From Bacteroidota bacterium (GTDB taxonomy: Bacteria; Bacteroidota; Bacteroidia; Chitinophagales; Chitinophagaceae): a stretch of DNA of 64,000 nucleotides. Below are positions 60,176-64,000 of the stretch, piece by piece. The notes below the pieces were generated by a model, which searched no databases, had not been told where the DNA came from, and worked only from the letters and a program-made list of their open reading frames with translations. The stretch is from the NCBI GenBank assembly GCA_016868815.1, contig VGFQ01000011.1, positions 1 through 64,000 on the forward strand. The letters are read 5' to 3'. The position numbers were made by a program, and so were the translations under genes. The first letter of the stretch is position 1, and each line of letters starts with the position of its first letter.

Positions 60176-62401
60176 CTAAGTCTTCTGGAATCCATACCGG
60201 AGGGAGACCACTACCCCGCTGCCGGCAGCCACGATGCCGGACGAATACGGCCTGTAGCGGCGATCAGAGATATTCTCCCATGCCACCACAAGGAAAGTCT
60301 TCTCTCCCACCCGACACTCCCCCCGAAGGTTGAACACATGCCATGCTGGGCAATAGGGCCTACCCAGTGCATCTTTTGCGTAGATATCTGCCTTCAGCGC
60401 TTCTGATGGCGGCATCTGCTCGGGTGGAACGCTGGACTGGTACATCACCGAAAGCTCGAACGTGAAACGCCGGTGACTTTGCCTCCACTCCATACTGCCA
60501 TGAAAAGGGGGTGCATGCCGCAACGGCACTTGCACGTCTCGGGCATCATCCGTCTCCTCGCCGCGGATCCAGTTAGCATGGGCGATCCACACCAAGTGCT
60601 TCGACAGCTTCCAGCGGGATGAGAGCTGCAGACCCCAGACCCTTGCTTGCGAGGCGTTCTGCAGGGCTTCCACCCGGCTCATCACACCCGCGAAGGGGAT
60701 ACTGTCGCGGCCACTGAAGGTGAAGGGCCGCCGGACAATGGCATCCTCGAGGCGAGTGCGGAAGGCATGACCTTCCACCCGTATGATGCCTGGCACCTCG
60801 TACTCGGCACCCACCTCTGCATTCCACGCATACTCTGGCTGAAGTTCTGGGTTCGGCACCGTCACATACCCCGGTACACTCTCAAAGAGCTTACCCACAT
60901 CGTCTACATTGGGCATCCGATAGCCTGTAGAAAGACTGCCAGTGATGCGCCAATATCGGGCAGGCTTGCAGACAACGGCCAGATTGCCGGTGAGTCCTCC
61001 CTGTCGCAGCCTTACCTCTTGAAAGGGAAAGCGAATAAACACCGTGTCGAATCGAGCGTCGAGCCGGTTGTAGGCATATCGGAGCCCTCCCATCAATAAC
61101 CAACGCCCCCCGAAATCGCGTCGCAGGCTGGCATATGCGCCGGTAGTACCCCATAGGCTGCCATCCGGATATCGGCTAACATGGGGGCTCACCAGTCCGG
61201 ACGAGATGTTCGTCAGCACACCTCCAGACCCCACACGGTTGTGTACCGCCTCGAGGCCATAGCTGAGCACGAGGGAGTCCCAGCGCCGATACGCGTCCCA
61301 ATTGATGCTGAGGGCTTTCACATGCTCTGACTGCACATACCTAGAAAGGCTGCCCCGCGACCTTTGAATGCGGCTCTCGGCATAGTCCTGAAAGGCAGCC
61401 ACCATACGGGACGCATCATACAAAATATTTTTTCGGCTATTAGTGAACGTAAGCGAGTGCATCCGCCATAGCATAGGTCCATATTCCCACTCGGCAAAGC
61501 GGGGCATACCATTGCTATATTGCAGCAGCCTGTCGTAGCGGGGTGTGGTGCCGGTACCTGCGTAAGTGAAGGCGTAGAGGAGCTCTGACTGGCTGCCTGT
61601 CCGCATGGAGATCTTCTGTAGCAGATTGAGCTGCCCATAGCCAGAGAAACGCTGCAGCTGAGGCTTTGGGTTTTGAAAAACGCTGTCGACGCCACGGATT
61701 TGCGATACGTACTGGCGGCGCAGGTAGCTGTCGGGGCCGCCACGGCTACCCATACGCAGGTCTCCGAATTGGCTGTGGGTGACGGAACTCACCGCAGCCC
61801 ATCTTCCTTTACCGTAGTTCAGATCTGCATGCCAGGTGCGCTCCCCGTTGACGGTCGCATGACGGACAAGGGCGTTACCTGAAAAGCGCAGGTGTGGACT
61901 GTCGGAATAGATGGGCTTGAGGGAGTGGAAGTCCATGACCCCTCCGATGGCGTCACTCCCATAAAGGAGGGAGCCGGGACCGAATACGACCTCCCCATCC
62001 TGCAACGAAAGGGCATCTATACTGATCACATTCTGCAGATTGCCACTACGGTAGATGGCATTGTTCATGCGTACACCATCTACCACGATCAGCACCCGAT
62101 TGGTGGCGAAGCCGCGTATCATAGGACTGCCACCACCCTGTTGACTCTTCTGCACGAACACGGCACCTGACTGGGCAAGCATGTCTGCCGCCGTCTGTGG
62201 GTTGCGAAGTCGGATATCGCGGGCCGAAAGCTTCTCCACGCGGTTCGGCAGCTCGTCGCGGTCCACCTCCCATTTATTGTATGTAACGACGACCTCGTTC
62301 AACTTACTGAACGAAGTGTCTGTGCCCACCTGTGCTCCAGCGTCTGACATAGTGATCAGACAGACAGGAATGCACAGGATGGCACAGGCCATTCTTATCA
62401 T
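60176..62401 (-). CDS. TonB-dependent receptor (iron/heme-type, not SusC-like)
   Basis: LPNRVEKLSARDIRLRNPQTAADMLAQSGAVFVQKSQQGGGSPMIRGFATNRVLIVVDGVRMNNAIYRSGNLQNV plug; terminal aromatic-rich beta-strand signature. Confidence 0.9.
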   Translation of the reverse strand: MIRMACAILCIPVCLITMSDAGAQVGTDTSFSKLNEVVVTYNKWEVDRDELPNRVEKLSARDIRLRNPQTAADMLAQSGAVFVQKSQQGGGSPMIRGFATNRVLIVVDGVRMNNAIYRSGNLQNVISIDALSLQDGEVVFGPGSLLYGSDAIGGVMDFHSLKPIYSDSPHLRFSGNALVRHATVNGERTWHADLNYGKGRWAAVSSVTHSQFGDLRMGSRGGPDSYLRRQYVSQIRGVDSVFQNPKPQLQRFSGYGQLNLLQKISMRTGSQSELLYAFTYAGTGTTPRYDRLLQYSNGMPRFAEWEYGPMLWRMHSLTFTNSRKNILYDASRMVAAFQDYAESRIQRSRGSLSRYVQSEHVKALSINWDAYRRWDSLVLSYGLEAVHNRVGSGGVLTNISSGLVSPHVSRYPDGSLWGTTGAYASLRRDFGGRWLLMGGLRYAYNRLDARFDTVFIRFPFQEVRLRQGGLTGNLAVVCKPARYWRITGSLSTGYRMPNVDDVGKLFESVPGYVTVPNPELQPEYAWNAEVGAEYEVPGIIRVEGHAFRTRLEDAIVRRPFTFSGRDSIPFAGVMSRVEALQNASQARVWGLQLSSRWKLSKHLVWIAHANWIRGEETDDARDVQVPLRHAPPFHGSMEWRQSHRRFTFELSVMYQSSVPPEQMPPSEALKADIYAKDALGRPYCPAWHVFNLRGECRVGEKTFLVVAWENISDRRYRPYSSGIVAAGSGVVVSLRYGFQKT

Positions 62402-62453
62402 GATCTTAAAATTTTTGCCTAGAAAAATGGGCACGAGCTTCGCGCCCTGCTAT

Positions 62454-62981
62454 TCAAGAATACCGACGATAGAACGGCGGTGGCTGAAAGACCGCGTAGG
62501 GGTGGCCAGCAGAAGTCCGGCAAATGGCATATCCAGGGAAGGCTTCCACCAGCACAGCTATCGAAAACGTCATCTCATGGGCATGGGTATCTAATTCTGA
62601 GACAAGGCCCAAGCAAGGGAGCAGGATTCGCTGCAGCAAGGTAGATCCAGATCCCCTGCCTTTTCCACCATTGTGGGCAAGGGCCTCCTGCATCCAGGTC
62701 TCGTCATCGTCGAAGAGGCCTCGCAAACGGATGTGGCTACCTTCCACCGTCAAGGATGATACATCAAAGAGACGACCTTGAAGGATAGCCTCCTTGCCGG
62801 GCTTATGCCATCGAACCTCATCCCGATGGACAAGCACAGTCATATGTCCCTCCACCAAAAGACGCCCGCCCATCAGCTCCCGGATAAAGACCCTTCCGAT
62901 GAGCAGGACTGCCGAGAATACCAACGGCAAGACGGCCGTGAATAGCAGAAAGAGGACTCTCGATTTTTGAGGGACTGGCAT
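62454..62981 (-). CDS. Hypothetical protein with N-terminal TM helix
   Basis: 175 aa; MPVPQKSRVLFLLFTAVLPLVFSAVLLIGRVF... immediately upstream of the TonB receptor, same strand. Confidence 0.5.
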   Translation of the reverse strand: MPVPQKSRVLFLLFTAVLPLVFSAVLLIGRVFIRELMGGRLLVEGHMTVLVHRDEVRWHKPGKEAILQGRLFDVSSLTVEGSHIRLRGLFDDDETWMQEALAHNGGKGRGSGSTLLQRILLPCLGLVSELDTHAHEMTFSIAVLVEAFPGYAICRTSAGHPYAVFQPPPFYRRYS

Positions 62982-63181
62982 CTAGAAACTTTCGAACCCC
63001 AAATATACCCAATTTGCTGTCGTGGCATGCAGTACTCCAGGCACGGTAATATCTCGAGGACTCATCATTCATAATGTAGACTCTGAATGGTGCAAAAACT
63101 ATGGTACCGCCTTGAACCTGAGAGAACAAATTTGCCTCAAGGCATCTTACATTTGTGAATATCAAAACCAAGTAAAAGCTT

Positions 63182-64000
63182 ATGAGACTCTCACATTTCT
63201 TGATCCTTTCCTTGGCATGCAATACCCTACTCGCCCAAGAGGATACGACAGATACATTCGACTACAGCCAGTTCGGCGATGCTCAGGGTGTAAAGCGTTA
63301 CTGCAACCAGAAAGTACTCAATCAGACGCCGACGCGCATCGTCAGCATCGGCTACGAATACCTGGGAGAGTTCCACATGCCTGGCATCCCGGTCTCGGCC
63401 ATGCTACCGGCCCTTCGTGACTTCCACGTCAACCGAGTCGGTTCCATCCGAGCGCAGGTGAACATCCCGGTCGTATCAACCAATCAGGTCATCTGGCAGC
63501 TGGGGGCCAGCTTTTGGGGCAGCCGCTTTGCCCTTGACAATCAGGGTAACGACCTCTTTGCCAAGGTACTGAATACGCATACCATGACCAGCGTCGGCAT
63601 CAACACAACCATCTTCAAACCCCTCAACGAGAAAAACTTCATCATCCTTCAGGGCAGCCTGGACGCCAACGGCATCTTCCACGACATGGGAGATGTCAGC
63701 GGCAAGGCACTGACGGTGAGCGGCACGGCGATCTACGGTTGGAAGACTTCCGAAAAGAACATGATCGGCACGGGCATCGCTCGCACTTACCGCGCCGGAC
63801 AAGTCATCCACGTGCCTGTATTGCTGTGGAACCGGACCTTCAACGACCGTTGGGGTATGGAGCTGCTGCTGCCTGCCCGAGGACATATCCGCTACAACTT
63901 CTCCACATCCAGCATGCTGCAGGCAGGTTTCGAACTCGAGGGCAACCAGTTCTGGATGAACCTGGCCAATAGCCCAAAGGGCATGATCTATCTGCAACGG
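63182..64000 (+). CDS. Outer membrane beta-barrel protein, DUF6268-like (3' end truncated by window edge)
   Basis: Manual translation from ATG 63182: MRLSHFLILSLACNTLLAQEDTTDTFDYSQFGDAQGVKRYCNQKVLNQTPTRIVSIGYEYLGEFHMPG...; open to the window end, so absent from the ORF track. Confidence 0.75.
   Translation, partial: MRLSHFLILSLACNTLLAQEDTTDTFDYSQFGDAQGVKRYCNQKVLNQTPTRIVSIGYEYLGEFHMPGIPVSAMLPALRDFHVNRVGSIRAQVNIPVVSTNQVIWQLGASFWGSRFALDNQGNDLFAKVLNTHTMTSVGINTTIFKPLNEKNFIILQGSLDANGIFHDMGDVSGKALTVSGTAIYGWKTSEKNMIGTGIARTYRAGQVIHVPVLLWNRTFNDRWGMELLLPARGHIRYNFSTSSMLQAGFELEGNQFWMNLANSPKGMIYLQR

Noticed and set aside
1-64000. CRISPR arrays, transposases, phage genes, rRNA or tRNA
   Set aside because: No repeat-spacer arrays, DDE transposase or integrase ORFs, or obvious tRNA/rRNA sequence recognised; tRNAscan/Infernal would be decisive for small RNAs.

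Overview
This is a chromosomal window from a GC-rich Bacteroidetes genome. It looks Chitinophagaceae-like, inferred from PorQ, SusC/SusD, fused SecDF, long NusB, HU-CCDC81 and TAnnTTTG-type promoters. I found no rRNA, tRNA, CRISPR array, phage or transposase. Housekeeping blocks include a truncated GluQ-RS, an ATE/Bpt-like transferase, lon, parAB-DUF5683-dapB, Rrf2, groESL, nusB-DUF1573-yajC-coaE, secDF, an IscA-type protein and a methylmalonyl-CoA-mutase-type large subunit. Accessory blocks are: a surface-glycan gene group (two glycosyltransferases, asnB-like amidotransferase, sugar epimerase); a GH29/GntP pair; a polysaccharide utilization locus (SusC, SusD, two PKD lipoproteins, GH16) with a divergent membrane sensor-HTH regulator; and a GH27/DUF2165/GH28 group followed by a TonB receptor. 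Observations most worth a second look: a frameshifted N-terminal relic of a P-type cation ATPase that runs directly into a small ORF with no conventional start codon (about 32686-33303); a lipoprotein with three tandem ~157-aa carbohydrate-binding-like modules; a divergent ATE/Bpt-like protein lacking the usual N-terminal Cys pairs; and recurrent -7-like motifs very close to start codons that revise several starts. I did not find a clearly unprecedented multi-gene system. No database searches were possible, so product names rest on motif and family recognition.
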